A stretch of 50,000 nt of DNA, from contig CAJNDS010002114.1 in assembly GCA_905221605.1 (NCBI GenBank), positions 244,132 through 294,131 of the forward strand, given 5' to 3'. The stretch is from Symbiodinium natans (taxonomy: Eukaryota; Sar; Dinophyceae; Suessiales; Symbiodiniaceae). The notes below the pieces were generated by a model. It did not search any database and was not told the DNA's origin. It saw only the letters and a program-made list of their open reading frames with translations. Both the position numbers and the translations under genes were made by a program. Of the stretch, positions 38,594 to 48,774 are shown piece after piece. The stretch's first letter is position 1; each line of letters starts with the position of its first letter.

Positions 38594-39231
38594 CTGTGCG
38601 GGTGTGGCAGACGGGCCCCTGTGACAAAGATGCTCCTTTACTTGAAGGTTCGGGGTTTAGGGTTCAGGGTTTAGGGTCTAGGGTCTAGGGTTTAGGGTTT
38701 AGGGCTTAGGGATAATTATTTGTAACCAGGGAAATAAGTAGGATAACTCTAGTAGGATAACTCTAGATTTAACTGGTTTCGCCGGAAGGCCACTGCTACA
38801 CAAAATACAAGGTCGAGGGGACGAACCACTGGGAGTCCTCGTCGTCTTGTACAAGCCACATCTAGGGCGCAGGGTTTATTTTTAGGTTCTAAACCCTAAA
38901 CCCTAAACCCTAAACCCTAAACCCTAAACAATAAACCCCTGCAAAGCAACCTGACCTCTAACCCGAGCCCTAAAAGAATCCCCAGACACAAGCTCCAACC
39001 AAGACTTCCCCCGAAGCCCTCAATGCCGAGACACCAAAAACAACCCTAAACCCTAAACCCTAAACGCTAAACCCTAAACCCTAAACCCTAAACCCTAATA
39101 CTGCGCAAAAACAACACCTAAACCCTAAATCCCAAAACCCAAAATCAGCCCCAAAGTGCAGAGCGAGCTCCCAAACCCCAAGCCCTGAACCCCAACCCTA
39201 AACCCTAAACCCTAAACCCTAAACCCTAAAC
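38594..39231. other. telomere-like tracts flanking the retrotransposon
   Basis: TTTAGGG-like at 38650-38710; TAGGATAACTCTAG occurs twice (38750, 38764). CCCTAAA at 38887-38932, 39043-39098 and 39196-39234, with degenerate spacers. No gene. Confidence 0.7.
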
Positions 39232-39767
39232 CCAGGCGTCTCGGCTTAAGGGGTTGTTTAGTTTCCCTTTGTGGTCATTGCCCCTTGCCGTAAGACCCCT
39301 GCGCGGCTCTGTGAGCCCGCACTGCTCCCCCCCAGTCCGCAAGTGCGTGGGGGGGTAGCATTCCCTAACCTAACCCGGCTGCGGTCCCCTTCCTGTGGCT
39401 GGACTTGTTCTTTCGGCGGCGATACTGTACCTGAGGGAGGTATCGTTCGAACAATCCCCTCTTTGAGGCTGGATTCATTGTTTTTACGGGTCACATTTCC
39501 ATCTTCATATGCGAGTTGGACTGCAGATCCTGATCTTTTGCTGTGTTTTCTTACACCACGGCAAGACAGACAGAGGCCGCGTGGCATCGGCGTGCCCGCC
39601 GATCTCGGACTCGTGGACGGACTTTGCTGCGACACTTTGTATCCGGGGGTGCGGTACCCAACCCGGCGTTAAGCAGGGCTATACATTCGCTGGCTGGACA
39701 CCACTCACACAGTGGACTGGTGGAGCAAGCCAGGCGCATTCTAAGTTCCCGTTCGCTCAAGACAACA

Positions 39768-40733
39768 ATGGCGTGGTGGTGCAGCCAGTGCAGGCAACAC
39801 TGCAAGGCTACCGCCACGTATTGTTCTGGCTGCGGCCAGCATTGGGAAGAAACAGCTTCTTCCTACACCTCGCCTGCGCAGGCGGTGCCGTGGAAGGAGG
39901 ACACGTGGCGAGGACATTCGCCGCGGCGGAGACAATCGCCCAGGCGCAAGAACAAGGTTCACGAACAGCAGGAACCTCGTCCAGGCCCGGGCAACAAGAA
40001 CACCACCAAGGGGGCTGGCAAAGGAAAGAACCAGACACCGACGACTACAAGCCGTTTGCAGACTTTGCCCACACCGCCCAAGCCAGCTGCTGTTGCAGCT
40101 CCGGTGGTCTCCTCACTTCCAGAGGAAAGCCCGCCGCCACCTTCGGACTTAATGGTTGCTCTCCTGAAGAGTCGGGACACCTTGCCAGCAGAGGTCAGGG
40201 CATTGTTGGATGCCCAGGCCAGCGCCGAGCACCGTGTGGCTGCCAAGATGCTCCACAAATATGTGGCCCTAAAGACGGCCGCAGAACGTGGACTGGCGGA
40301 TGTCCAAAGAGCTCGTGCCCACTATGCTCAAGAGTGGGGCACATACCTATCGGCGCTCGGCGATCTCCTACAACAGCAGATGGTGGAGAAACAGACGGCG
40401 ATGGAAGAGTTCCGACAGACCGAGGACCGCTGGCGATTACAGCTCGCCACAGCAACCAAGTCATTGGCTCAGGCCTCAGGTGCCACGACAGGGATAGTGG
40501 ACCTCGAGGCAGATGGCGCAGAGCTCCCCGAACCGGACATGGTTATCGATGTGGACGCAGAGGATGCAACAAAGCCTCTGACAGCCGAAGCACTGACAGA
40601 CAAGGAGGCTGGACTGCTGGAGTCGCTCAAGAAGGCCAGCCATTCGGCCGACAGCGAGATCCAGGAGTTGAAGGCCAGAGAAAGGACCCCCCGCAGGTCC
40701 CGGGAGCCGGCGCCAAAGGCGCCCCCTCCGTAG
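39768..40733 (+). CDS. retrotransposon ORF1 protein, Zn-motif and coiled coil
   Basis: The first ATG of the frame (39768) gives 321 residues starting MAWWCSQCRQHCKATATYCS. Residues 5-22 form C-x2-C-x10-C-x2-C, a zinc-ribbon-like motif. Next come a basic, Arg/Lys-rich stretch (RRRQSPRRKNK) suited to RNA binding, a Pro/Thr linker, then a helical coiled coil (about residues 150-235, LLQQQMVEKQTAMEEFRQTE), an acidic segment and a basic tail. The layout fits a LINE ORF1 RNA-binding chaperone. The frame is open upstream to a GTG at 39543, but that part lacks a usable ATG. The long frame-2 ORF overlapping this region is most likely an antiparallel-free shadow in GC-rich DNA. Confidence 0.8.
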   Translation: MAWWCSQCRQHCKATATYCSGCGQHWEETASSYTSPAQAVPWKEDTWRGHSPRRRQSPRRKNKVHEQQEPRPGPGNKNTTKGAGKGKNQTPTTTSRLQTLPTPPKPAAVAAPVVSSLPEESPPPPSDLMVALLKSRDTLPAEVRALLDAQASAEHRVAAKMLHKYVALKTAAERGLADVQRARAHYAQEWGTYLSALGDLLQQQMVEKQTAMEEFRQTEDRWRLQLATATKSLAQASGATTGIVDLEADGAELPEPDMVIDVDAEDATKPLTAEALTDKEAGLLESLKKASHSADSEIQELKARERTPRRSREPAPKAPPP

Positions 40734-42862
40734 GCTCACCTCGATGCCCGAGTGGATGTGGTGAGCCAAAATTCTCCGCGGACGTTCGCCATAGCATCTG
40801 TGTTGAGCAAGACTACGTCAGCGAATGGCTGGCGCAGGCAATCGGGCTTTGCAGGCAACACGAGGTCAGGATGGAAGCTCTTGGCTTACGGCGCACGCCT
40901 TTCCAGAACGCAGATCCGAGATGCCAGGAAGAATCGCCGTCTGGGACACTTTTTGACCTACGGCCCATCGCCCGGCATGTGCCCAAGTTGTGGCCTCGAC
41001 GTGACCCAGAAGTCTTCGGGGGAACCGCCGGCAGTGTGTGTCTTGGACATGACACAACCGCCGTCGGTAGCCCCCTGGAAGCATCTGCGGACGAGCGTCG
41101 GTGCCACAACTTGGACTGCTGCCATGTACATAGTAGTGAGACGCGTAGGCCTTGCTTGAAGATGCGGCAGCCTTCGCTAAGACGCAAGGTTTCTTTTGCC
41201 TTGGGGTTTGGGTCTCTTCCGGCCAGCAGGCCTTGGGTTTTGCAGGCCCTTCAGGTCATTACGCCTTTTCGGGGTCTTGTGGAACCCCTGTTGTCTCCAT
41301 TTGTGGAGACACGTCTGCCGCCTCGGCCCTTATGTGAAAGTGAGCGGCTGCACTTCCAGAACATGTGCATTCCTGCTGAAGTGGGCAGCGACATCGAGAT
41401 CGGACCCCTGTCGAGTCTCGCCGTTTGCTCTTCTGACCCTCTTGCGGTTTCACTTACCCTCAAGCCAGCAAATGCATTCCCCGAAGCTGCAAGAGCTTCG
41501 CCGACACAACTTGACTCGCTCTCGGTCGCGACCCGGCCATCCAATACACGGTGCGCCGGCTCGGCTGATGCCGTTTCTCTGACTGCGCCGCAGGCCCCGC
41601 GTGCCATCTTGCAGCAGGCGATAAAGAGTGGGTGTCACGAAAAATATGCAGTCTTTGACACTGTAGACCATGTTAGGCTGAGGGTTTTTCGTGAAGGTTG
41701 GAGTCACGACGAGCTTTCAAGGGATACCGTGAGTTCTTCAAGGGATAAGCCCGTACGTGCTGCCAGGTTGTTGAGCCCCGGTTTTCCCTACCTACCACCT
41801 TTGCAGACTGTTCAAGGCGGTTCCTTGTCGACCCTTGCTGACGGTTTCCCAGATGCCGAAGCTGGTCTGTTGCCACGCATCATCCCTGCCGCCCTTGGTA
41901 GGGAGTCCATACTGGATCTGCAAGCCCACGCTGCCCTGGCAACTGTTTTCCCTGCCTGGCTTTCAATGCCATGTGAGACGGAGGGTGAGCTTGCGGTGTT
42001 TGACCCAATCCGGCAGATGACATCGTTCGCCTACACCAGGAAACAATCACTCGGTGAAGTACTTTCTACTGTGGTTGAGAGGGCTCCTTTCGCCATTGCA
42101 TCTCTGAGATTCATTTCACCGCTTCCCTCCTTTCCGTCGCTGCAGATTGTCCTGACTCCTTCCGGATTGCCTGCAGACATGTATGCACTACCAATTGATG
42201 GCCGCCCGGCTTTTCCGTCCGTGTGCACGGTAAATGTTGCGGCTGGTGCCTCTCCGTGCGAGGTCCTTGCAGCAATTGACGGTAGTTGTAGGTGGTCTTG
42301 TCCGGTTCGGTTCGGCCTTCATAAAGGGGTCCTTACATTACATGACCATCAGGGCGGCATTTGCAGTCAAGTTGCGGACGATCCTACACAGTTGCACTCC
42401 CTCCAGTTGCGGGCCCTGCCTCCGACCGCCTCTGACGTTCAGGCTGCTCAGTCCGGTCCCACAGGTGCAAGCTCACACAGCGATGCACGTTTGGGCCTGC
42501 CAGCGACGAGCCGGATCGCCACGCCGCAGGGCCGATGTCGAATCCCCGCTTGCTTCGCCAAAACTGATGAACCGTGCATCTTGCAGCTGGCTGATTGCAT
42601 CCCGCAGCCCAAGCCGGGCCTGGCAACTGGGGTTGTTCCGGGGATGCTTGACGAGCTTCTCTCAGGTCATGAACTTGCGTCACTCCACACTGAAGTTCCG
42701 GCACTCCGCCGCCTAGATGACAGTATGAGAGCAGCTTGGAATTCACTACCACCGTGGCAGCCGTGCGAAGCCCTTGAAGCACTTTTTCTTTATACAGATG
42801 GCTCCTGGGATCCCCACTCCAAGTGCGCGGCTTGGGCAGTGGTTTGGATGATCTTGACATGA
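40734..42862 (+). CDS. retrotransposon ORF2, N-terminal region and RNase H start
   Basis: Frame 2 is open from well before 40734 to 42862. The best protein-like part begins near 41330 (SERLHFQNMCIP). Between 41700 and 42450 two similar beta-rich phrases appear (GELAVFDPIRQMTSFAYTRK and FPSVCTVNVAAGASPCEVLA, each leading to a helix), possibly a repeated ubiquitin-like fold; this is inference. The segment ends with ALFLYTDGSWDPHSKCAAWA, strand 1 and the first catalytic Asp of type I RNase H (Asp codon 42797-42799). The start is unknown; the first in-frame ATG after ORF1 is at 40871. The frame then breaks. Confidence 0.6.
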
Positions 42863-43559
42863 ACGCTTATCGTGCAGAATGTGAGGCACTGCTTCATGCC
42901 CGTAGCATCGGCCTTACCTGTAGGCCTGTGCCTGTCATCGTCGCTTCTGATTGCTCCTCGGCACTTGGTTCCACGCACGGGCAGTCTGTGTCGCCTGCCT
43001 CGGACTGGATAAGTGAAACTGCAATATCCTTGATGTTTGCCGGGGCGGCGCATGGCCAACACACTCAGTCAATATGGATCCCCGCTCACGAGGCTTGCTT
43101 TCTAAATGGTCTGGCTGACGCTCTTGCGCACGCAGGCGCCACTGGGGGCACACTGCTGTCCATCAGGACACACACACTCCTGCAGGAGGCTCGTGAGAAT
43201 CGTTGCTCGTGGCTTTGGTTGTTGGGTTCTGATAGGTCCATAGGCAGGCAACTGCCAAGTGTTGATGCGGCGGGCACATGGTCCCTCTCAGCATGTCAGA
43301 CACAGATAGCGACCTTGCCCTCATGGGAACCTAAGCTTGCGCCGGCGCCGAGCCAACTTGAGGCGCCGTGCCAGTTGCGCATTGTTCAGTACAACTGCTT
43401 GTCATTGCGTGGCCATGGTTCTGACTCTTTAATCGAGGCTGGAGCGAAACGACACCGAGTGCACCTGATGGCCCTACAGGAGACCCGGCAGTCAGGTGCT
43501 CAGATCCGTTCTGTTGGCAACTTCTGGGTGGTTTCGGCGCCCTGTACTTCCCAAGGTAT
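42841..43559 (+). CDS. retrotransposon ORF2, RNase H remainder and APE endonuclease N-terminus
   Basis: Frame 1 continues RNase H with AYRAECEALLHA (catalytic Glu), VIVASDCSSALG (Asp) and WIPAHEACFLNGLADALA, where His, Asn (+6) and Asp (+10) sit at the spacing of the E. coli enzyme. The stretch between strand 1 and the Glu is about ten residues shorter than usual, so the upstream frame break may include a small deletion. After a linker, LRIVQYNCLSLRG and HLMALQETR are the first two motifs of an APE-type endonuclease (Asn and the catalytic Glu). RNase H therefore precedes the endonuclease. Confidence 0.8.
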
Positions 43560-46500
43560 AGTCAGGTTTGGTTTAGCAAAAGTCCCTTTACCTCCAACAC
43601 GCGTGGGCAGATCGGGCGGTGTAGGGGGTCACTCTCGGTTGTTCACAGTTCTCCGCAGATCCTCATTGTGCTGGCAGAAGCCGGAGGGCTTTGCTTCGCA
43701 TGTGTCAGCGCGCATGCTCCGATCTCCTCAACCCGGGAGCAGGTCTTGCAGCAGTGGTGGATGGAGCTAGCCTCGGCCATGGCAAAGGTTCCGCGCCACT
43801 ATGCCCCTCTTTTATGCATCGACGGCAATGCTCGTTTTGCTGCTCACCCGCTGGGCCACACCGACGAGGCACCCCCAGCGTGTGCCAACGGGTATAAGCT
43901 TAAGGGTTTTATAGGGGATCAGGGTTTGACGCTCTCTAAGCAGCTGTCATGCACAGGCAAGCGCATCGTCTCTTGGACCAGTCCCAACGGCAAGCCGGCC
44001 CTGCTGGACTACATCGCAGTCCCAAGAGCTTGGATGGATTGCTTTCACACACTTGACCAGGTTGCTTTGGGGGACCTTCATCAGGATATTGACCACCAGC
44101 CAGTCCTCTGTGAGTTGCGTTGGCAAGCTTCTGTGTCGCGTGACGTGGACTGCAAAGCCATCTCGGAGGACCGCCTTGCCCAACCAGAGGCGCACGCCAT
44201 CATTGCTGCCGCGTTTGCCACGATTCCCCCTGTTGGCTGGGAGGTTGATCCTACCTCACATGTGCACATCATCCAGCACCACCTCACTAGCTTCTTGCAA
44301 CAGCATTTGCCTACGCCACGGATGAAGCCAAGACATCCTGCGCTTAGTACTGGAACTCTGGAACTGATTCGCGCCAAGCGGAGCATCAGAAGTCGGGTCA
44401 GATGTCTCCGTCGTCGGGCGGATGTGGAGTTGCTTCACCTTTTCTTCAAGGCATGGGCAGGAGCTGATGTGGGAACTCTCCGTCGCAGCGCACTGCGTGT
44501 GAGGCGTTCTTGTGAGGGGGCTGAAGAATGGAGGGATAGGCTTCGCGCGCATGACCGCCAACTTACGTCAGCTATAGCTGAGGACAAGGCGGAGTTCCTC
44601 CGCGCAATGCACAATCGTGCAAGGGAGGATGGCGCAGCTGACTTCGCCTTCCTCATCCGCTCGCTCCTTCGTGTAGGTCGCAAGTTCAAGACACCTACCC
44701 TGATCCCAGTCTTGAGCAGCGCGGGCAAGGACACCAAACCCACGGCCGGCCGTGCTGAGGTCTTGCAAGTTTTCGCGCAGCACTTTGGTGCGGCAGAGAG
44801 GGCGAAGCCCGTCGACAAGAAGCAGCACCTTCTGCAATATGGGAACATGTGCCACCTTCACGAAACCCTGGACGCGGACCAGTTACCTTCGCTGGCTTGT
44901 CTCTGCAAGGCTTTTGCGTCCCTGGCCAGGGGGAAAGCCCCCGGCTTATCAGGCCTCCGTACTACCCTGTTCCGGGCGGCCCCACACCTTTCCGCTTTGA
45001 CGTACTACCCTGTGGTATGCAAAACCATAGTTCGAGGATGCCCGCCTTGTCAGTGGACAGGAGGAAAGGCCATGCCAATTCCAAAATGCGGAAAGCCTGC
45101 AAGCAGCATCGCTGCCTGGAGATCTGTGCTCTTGTTGGAATCGGATGGGAAGGCCTTGCAACGGGCGCTTCGTTCCCACCTCATCGAGGTCTTTCAGCAG
45201 TCGAGGGCACCAGCTCAACATGGTGGTCTTCCTCGGCGCACTCTCACCCTCCCATCGGCCACTGTGCGAGCGCATCTCTTAGCGCTACATTCGGCAGGCC
45301 AGTCGGGCGGCGTGGTCTTTGTGGACAGTGCATCCGCGTACTACTCCATCGTGCGCGATTTCATCACTATTGACCCGGCCGCCTGTCCGCCTGACTCGGT
45401 GCTATGGGATCGAGCCGCCGCGCTCTACGAGAATGAGTCGGACCAGGCTGCGTTTGTTCAACACATGAAGCAGGGCAACCTTTTGGATGCACTTCAAGCC
45501 CCCCCCACGCTGCGACGTTATGTTGCAGGACACTTGCGCCATGGGTGGTTCGTGACGGACGAGGGCCTTCCAACGGTCTGCCGTTCAGAGACCGGCACTG
45601 CGCCAGGCTCGCCCATAGCAGACACTCTCTTTGGCTTGATATATGCCCGGTTCTTGACCTCAATGGATGCCCAACTCAAGGAGAAAGGCATAATGGCACG
45701 GCTGCATGATCTCCCAGATGCCCAGCCCGGACAACCTACTTGGGCGGATGACACGGCCATCCTCTTCACCTCACGGCGGGCAGAGGACGTGACAGCCGAC
45801 CTTGCCGAAGTAGCCTCACTCATGTGTGCTGGCCTGACGCGCTTGGGCTTGTCCCCAAACTTTGCAGCTGGCAAGACAGAGACGATATTAGTCTGGAAGG
45901 GTTCGGGGTGTCGGGCTGCACGGAGGTCGGCGCTTTGCCAAGCCCACCCGGCAATACCCTTCCTCATGCCCGATGGCACGCAAAACCACATCAGGATTGT
46001 ACCAGGCTACGTGCATTTGGGCAACTTCATCCAAGGCGACCTACACGAGTTGCCATGCATCCAGCACCGTGCGCAGCTGATGCGCAGTCTCTTCGAGCCA
46101 CTTCGCAAAAAGCTTTTGTACAGCCAGTTCCTGAGCATGGGTGAGAAGACTGGACTTCTCTCAGAGCGGGTATTCCCGCGCTTCCTGCACGGTGCAGGCC
46201 TCTGGCGCCTTGCGACGCGCCATGAGCAAGAGGCATTCCACTCTGCCTTGGCCTCGGTTGTGCGAGCGTCTCTTCGCCCTATTTTGGGCCTGACTTGCCA
46301 GGGGCTCGACGCAACCGAAGCATGCGCTGCGCTTGGGGTGCCCACTTCCGCCGAGCTACTGACGGCAGCGCGGGCGCGAGCCTGGTGCGAAGTTGCAGGG
46401 GAGGGAGACGTGTACACTTGGCAGTCCCTTGTGCGCGACGGGGTTTGGATGGCAGATGCAACGCGGGCGTGTGCGGACATTCTTGCTGAAACCCGGGCAG

Positions 46501-47015
46501 GCCCGCTACCAGACCCGGCTTGCCTTGATGCCTGCAAAGCATTTGCGAACACCAATGCCGCCCTCCTCCGTTCCGCCATTCGGAACTTCCTCCTTCGAGC
46601 TGTACGCTCGCGACAGCACTTGGGTGAGAAGATCAGAGCTGGCACGGTGGTGCATGAACAGAGACCGCCTGTCATCTGCCTTGATGACGATTTCCCCTGT
46701 GATCTGTGTGCGGCATGCTTCCCGACCAGGCAACGGTTGGCTACCCACTGTGCACGTGCGCACGGTGCCCTTTCCATGGCGAGCGTTGCTGTTCGGGGTT
46801 CTTGTTGCCAGGTTTGCGGGGTTGAACACTGGTCCACGTACCGCTTAAGAGAGCATTTACGCAGGAGTGAAGGCTGTCTTGCTGTTTATGTTGGGGCGGA
46901 CCTTGAGGCCGAAGGCCCGTGCGGATCTGCTAGGGCGCAACATGCATGGCGGCCAGCCGCCAAAGTATCAGGGCCGCCACCTTGGTGGGCCACGTTACGG
47001 CCCGAGTTGCAGTGA
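43560..47015 (+). CDS. retrotransposon ORF2, APE C-terminal half, reverse transcriptase, zinc fingers
   Basis: Frame 3 is open from 43560 (SQVWFSKSPFTSNTRG) to TGA 47013-47015. Endonuclease motifs: LLCIDGNARFA, LLDYIAVPRAW and DIDHQPVLCEL, matching the D-x-N, the DYI-type motif and the SDH-type catalytic motif. Reverse transcriptase: SLARGKAPGLSGLRTTLF; PIPKCGKPASSIAAWRSVLL; motif A VVFVDSASAYYSI (Asp codon 45324-45326); motif B GTAPGSPIADTLFGL; motif C PTWADDTAILF (45738-45770), with Trp in place of the usual Tyr of YADD; then the LGLSPNFAAGKTETI and VHLGNFI thumb-region motifs. The C-terminus has C-x2-C-x12-H-x4-H (CDLCAACF...) and C-x2-C-x12-H-x6-C fingers, likely nucleic-acid binding. All catalytic residues are present. 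Confidence 0.92.
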   Translation, partial: SQVWFSKSPFTSNTRGQIGRCRGSLSVVHSSPQILIVLAEAGGLCFACVSAHAPISSTREQVLQQWWMELASAMAKVPRHYAPLLCIDGNARFAAHPLGHTDEAPPACANGYKLKGFIGDQGLTLSKQLSCTGKRIVSWTSPNGKPALLDYIAVPRAWMDCFHTLDQVALGDLHQDIDHQPVLCELRWQASVSRDVDCKAISEDRLAQPEAHAIIAAAFATIPPVGWEVDPTSHVHIIQHHLTSFLQQHLPTPRMKPRHPALSTGTLELIRAKRSIRSRVRCLRRRADVELLHLFFKAWAGADVGTLRRSALRVRRSCEGAEEWRDRLRAHDRQLTSAIAEDKAEFLRAMHNRAREDGAADFAFLIRSLLRVGRKFKTPTLIPVLSSAGKDTKPTAGRAEVLQVFAQHFGAAERAKPVDKKQHLLQYGNMCHLHETLDADQLPSLACLCKAFASLARGKAPGLSGLRTTLFRAAPHLSALTYYPVVCKTIVRGCPPCQWTGGKAMPIPKCGKPASSIAAWRSVLLLESDGKALQRALRSHLIEVFQQSRAPAQHGGLPRRTLTLPSATVRAHLLALHSAGQSGGVVFVDSASAYYSIVRDFITIDPAACPPDSVLWDRAAALYENESDQAAFVQHMKQGNLLDALQAPPTLRRYVAGHLRHGWFVTDEGLPTVCRSETGTAPGSPIADTLFGLIYARFLTSMDAQLKEKGIMARLHDLPDAQPGQPTWADDTAILFTSRRAEDVTADLAEVASLMCAGLTRLGLSPNFAAGKTETILVWKGSGCRAARRSALCQAHPAIPFLMPDGTQNHIRIVPGYVHLGNFIQGDLHELPCIQHRAQLMRSLFEPLRKKLLYSQFLSMGEKTGLLSERVFPRFLHGAGLWRLATRHEQEAFHSALASVVRASLRPILGLTCQGLDATEACAALGVPTSAELLTAARARAWCEVAGEGDVYTWQSLVRDGVWMADATRACADILAETRAGPLPDPACLDACKAFANTNAALLRSAIRNFLLRAVRSRQHLGEKIRAGTVVHEQRPPVICLDDDFPCDLCAACFPTRQRLATHCARAHGALSMASVAVRGSCCQVCGVEHWSTYRLREHLRRSEGCLAVYVGADLEAEGPCGSARAQHAWRPAAKVSGPPPWWATLRPELQ

Positions 47016-47156
47016 CGTCGCCTCGTCCTCAGTTTTCTGTTTCCAGTCTTCTGCTTGGTCTCTTTTGAGCTCCAGAGACGCTTTTGGCTACGGCCGCTAG
47101 GAGCATTCTGCAAGACGAATCAGCATCGCACCGTAAGGTACCAGACCGTCCCGTGA

Positions 47157-47369
47157 AAAACCCTAAACCCTAAAGACCCCAAAAACCCTAAAACCCTTAA
47201 AGCCCCTAAAAACCCTTCAAACAAAAAAACCTGAAACCCCTGAAAACCCTGAAAACCCTTTGAAAAAAACCTCAAAAACCCTAAACTCCCTAAAAGCAGT
47301 CAAAAACACGAAAAAAAGTCTAAAACCCTACAGAAACAAACCTACAACCCCCTCCAAAAAAATATATAC

Positions 47370-47404
<35 letters not shown>

Positions 47405-47492
47405 TTAAACAAATAAATTAATAGTTAATTAGTGAATTAATTAATTAATTACTTAGTTTTATAACAAATAGCCTTAAAAAAAGTCCCCCAAC
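47157..47492. other. degenerate CCCTAAA and AT-rich tract
   Basis: 47157-47350 is degenerate CCCTAAA/CCTAAAA. 47362-47406 is a TATA dinucleotide stretch, then TTAATTAATT-rich DNA to 47460. No gene. Confidence 0.8.
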
Positions 47493-47539
47493 CGCGGCCT
47501 CGCCGCCTCGGCGAGGAGCGCGCCTCGCTTCGGAAGGAC
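47493..47539 (-). CDS. putative small exon
   Basis: The acceptor TGCCCCAG precedes VLPKRGALLAEAARPR on the minus strand; donor GTTGGGGG. Short and unassigned, but both boundaries follow the pattern of other exons. Confidence 0.4.
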
Positions 47540-48467
47540 CTGGGGCACTCTTCGGGTTTGGGGGGCCAGAAATAGGGTTTATAAGGGTTAATTAGGGGGT
47601 TTATAGGATTTATAAGGGCGCTCTTCGGGTCTTTGAGGGGGGTCTTAGGGGTTCAGGGCTTCAGAAATAGGGTTAGTTAGGGTTCTTAGGGTTTATAGGT
47701 TAGTTAGGGTTCTTAGGGTTTATGGGTTTTATAGGGTTTGTAGGGTTTATAAGGGGGTTTAAGGGTTTGTGAAGGGGCTTGTAGGGTTCATAGGGTTTGT
47801 TGGGGATTTAGGGTTGAGGGCTTTGGGGGGGGGGGGGGGTTAGGGTTTAGGGCCTTAAACCCTAAACCCTGAACACTACACCCTAAACCCTAAACCCTGG
47901 GGTCTGGGTTTGAGGGCTTCATTATAGGGCTTGTATGGGTTAGGGGTTTAGTAGGGCTTTCAGGGCTGTCAGGGCCTTCAGGGCTTTCAGGGCTTTCAAG
48001 GCTTTTAGGGCTTTTTAGGGCTTTTTAGGGCTTTTGGGGCGTTTTAGGGTTTTTGTTTAGGACGTTTAACGGGTTGGGGGTTATTAGAGGTTTGGGCCTT
48101 TGGGGCTTCGGCCTCGACATTTGGAGTCTGCGGCTGAGGGGTTCATATTGGGGTTCATAATGTTGTTTATCACAGCTTAACCCTAAACCCTAAACCCTAA
48201 ACCCTGAACCCTAAACCCTAAACCCTAAACCCTAAACCCTAAGTTTACAGATACAGGGTTTAAAGGGCTTTCGGGGTTTAGGGGGTTAGGGCTTGGGGCC
48301 TAGGGCTTGAAGGCCCTGAGGGTTTTTTGGGCTAGGGTTTTTAGAGTGTGGGGTTCAGGGCTTTACGGTTTTTGGCATGGGTTTCTAGGGTATGGGGTTT
48401 GGGATTGTTGGGCATTTCGGGCTTTTGGGGTTTAGGGTTTAGGGTTAGGGTTTAGAGGCTTGGGGTT
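47540..48467. repeat. degenerate TTTAGGG and GGGCTTT repeats
   Basis: Variants of TTATAGGG, GGGCTTTCA and GGGCTTTTTA, a G15 run (47825-47839) and a CCCTAAA array at 48178-48242. No gene. Confidence 0.8.
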
Positions 48468-48560
48468 CTTGCAGGGTGCAGTTCATTCAGTTGCTGGACG
48501 CTGGGGCAGTCCCTGGTCTGCGTTGCGTTGCGCCTTGCACATGAGCAGGTGTGGCGCGTG
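48468..48560 (-). CDS. possible exon
   Basis: The minus frame reads DDTRHTCSCARRNATQTRDC then PSVQQLNELHPART. A plus frame (FIQLLDAGAVPGLRCVAPCT) is also open. No family; strand chosen from its neighbours. Confidence 0.35.
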
Positions 48561-48575
48561 TCGTCGGAGAAGGGG

Positions 48576-48630
48576 ACCCTAAACCCTAAACCCTAAACCC
48601 TAAACCCTAAACCCTAAACCCTAAACCCAG
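48576..48630. repeat. CCCTAAA array
   Basis: Seven to eight perfect copies, ending CCCTAAACCCAG. Confidence 0.95.
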
Positions 48631-48774
48631 GGCGCAGCGCCACCCTACGAGCAGCCGGGCTCGAGGCAGCGCGCGGCGCAACACGAGATGCCTTTGCCGG
48701 GGATGCCGATACCACCAAAGGCCTGTTGCGATAAAACGAGTGCGGTAATTGCACAGCTTGGACTGCCGGAACGC

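Larger units (their letters stand above)
39232..47156 (+). mobile_element. non-LTR (LINE-type) retrotransposon
   Basis: A 7.9-kb plus-strand element. It has a 5' leader (39232-39767), ORF1 (39768-40733), a long ORF2 region (40734-47015) and a short 3' end (47016-47156) finishing GTGAAAAA before CCCTAAACCC. ORF2 motifs in order are RNase H, APE-type endonuclease, reverse transcriptase and two Cys/His fingers. There are no LTRs. CCCTAAA lies in the same orientation on both sides, so the target-site duplication cannot be read. Two frame breaks in ORF2 (42830-42862 and 43553-43560) suggest an inactive copy, or sequencing error in an otherwise intact one. It is the only substantial plus-strand coding unit in the window. 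Confidence 0.93.

Noticed and set aside
39509-40733. Frame-2 extension of the long ORF over ORF1
   Set aside because: Frame 3 here has the Zn motif, basic region and coiled coil of ORF1; frame 2 has no recognisable features and is taken as a GC-rich shadow.
43584-43590. Slippery heptamer CCCTTTA as a programmed minus-one frameshift site in ORF2
   Set aside because: The phase is right, but the upstream words QVWFSKSPF already read in the downstream frame, so the break lies before the heptamer; an indel fits better.
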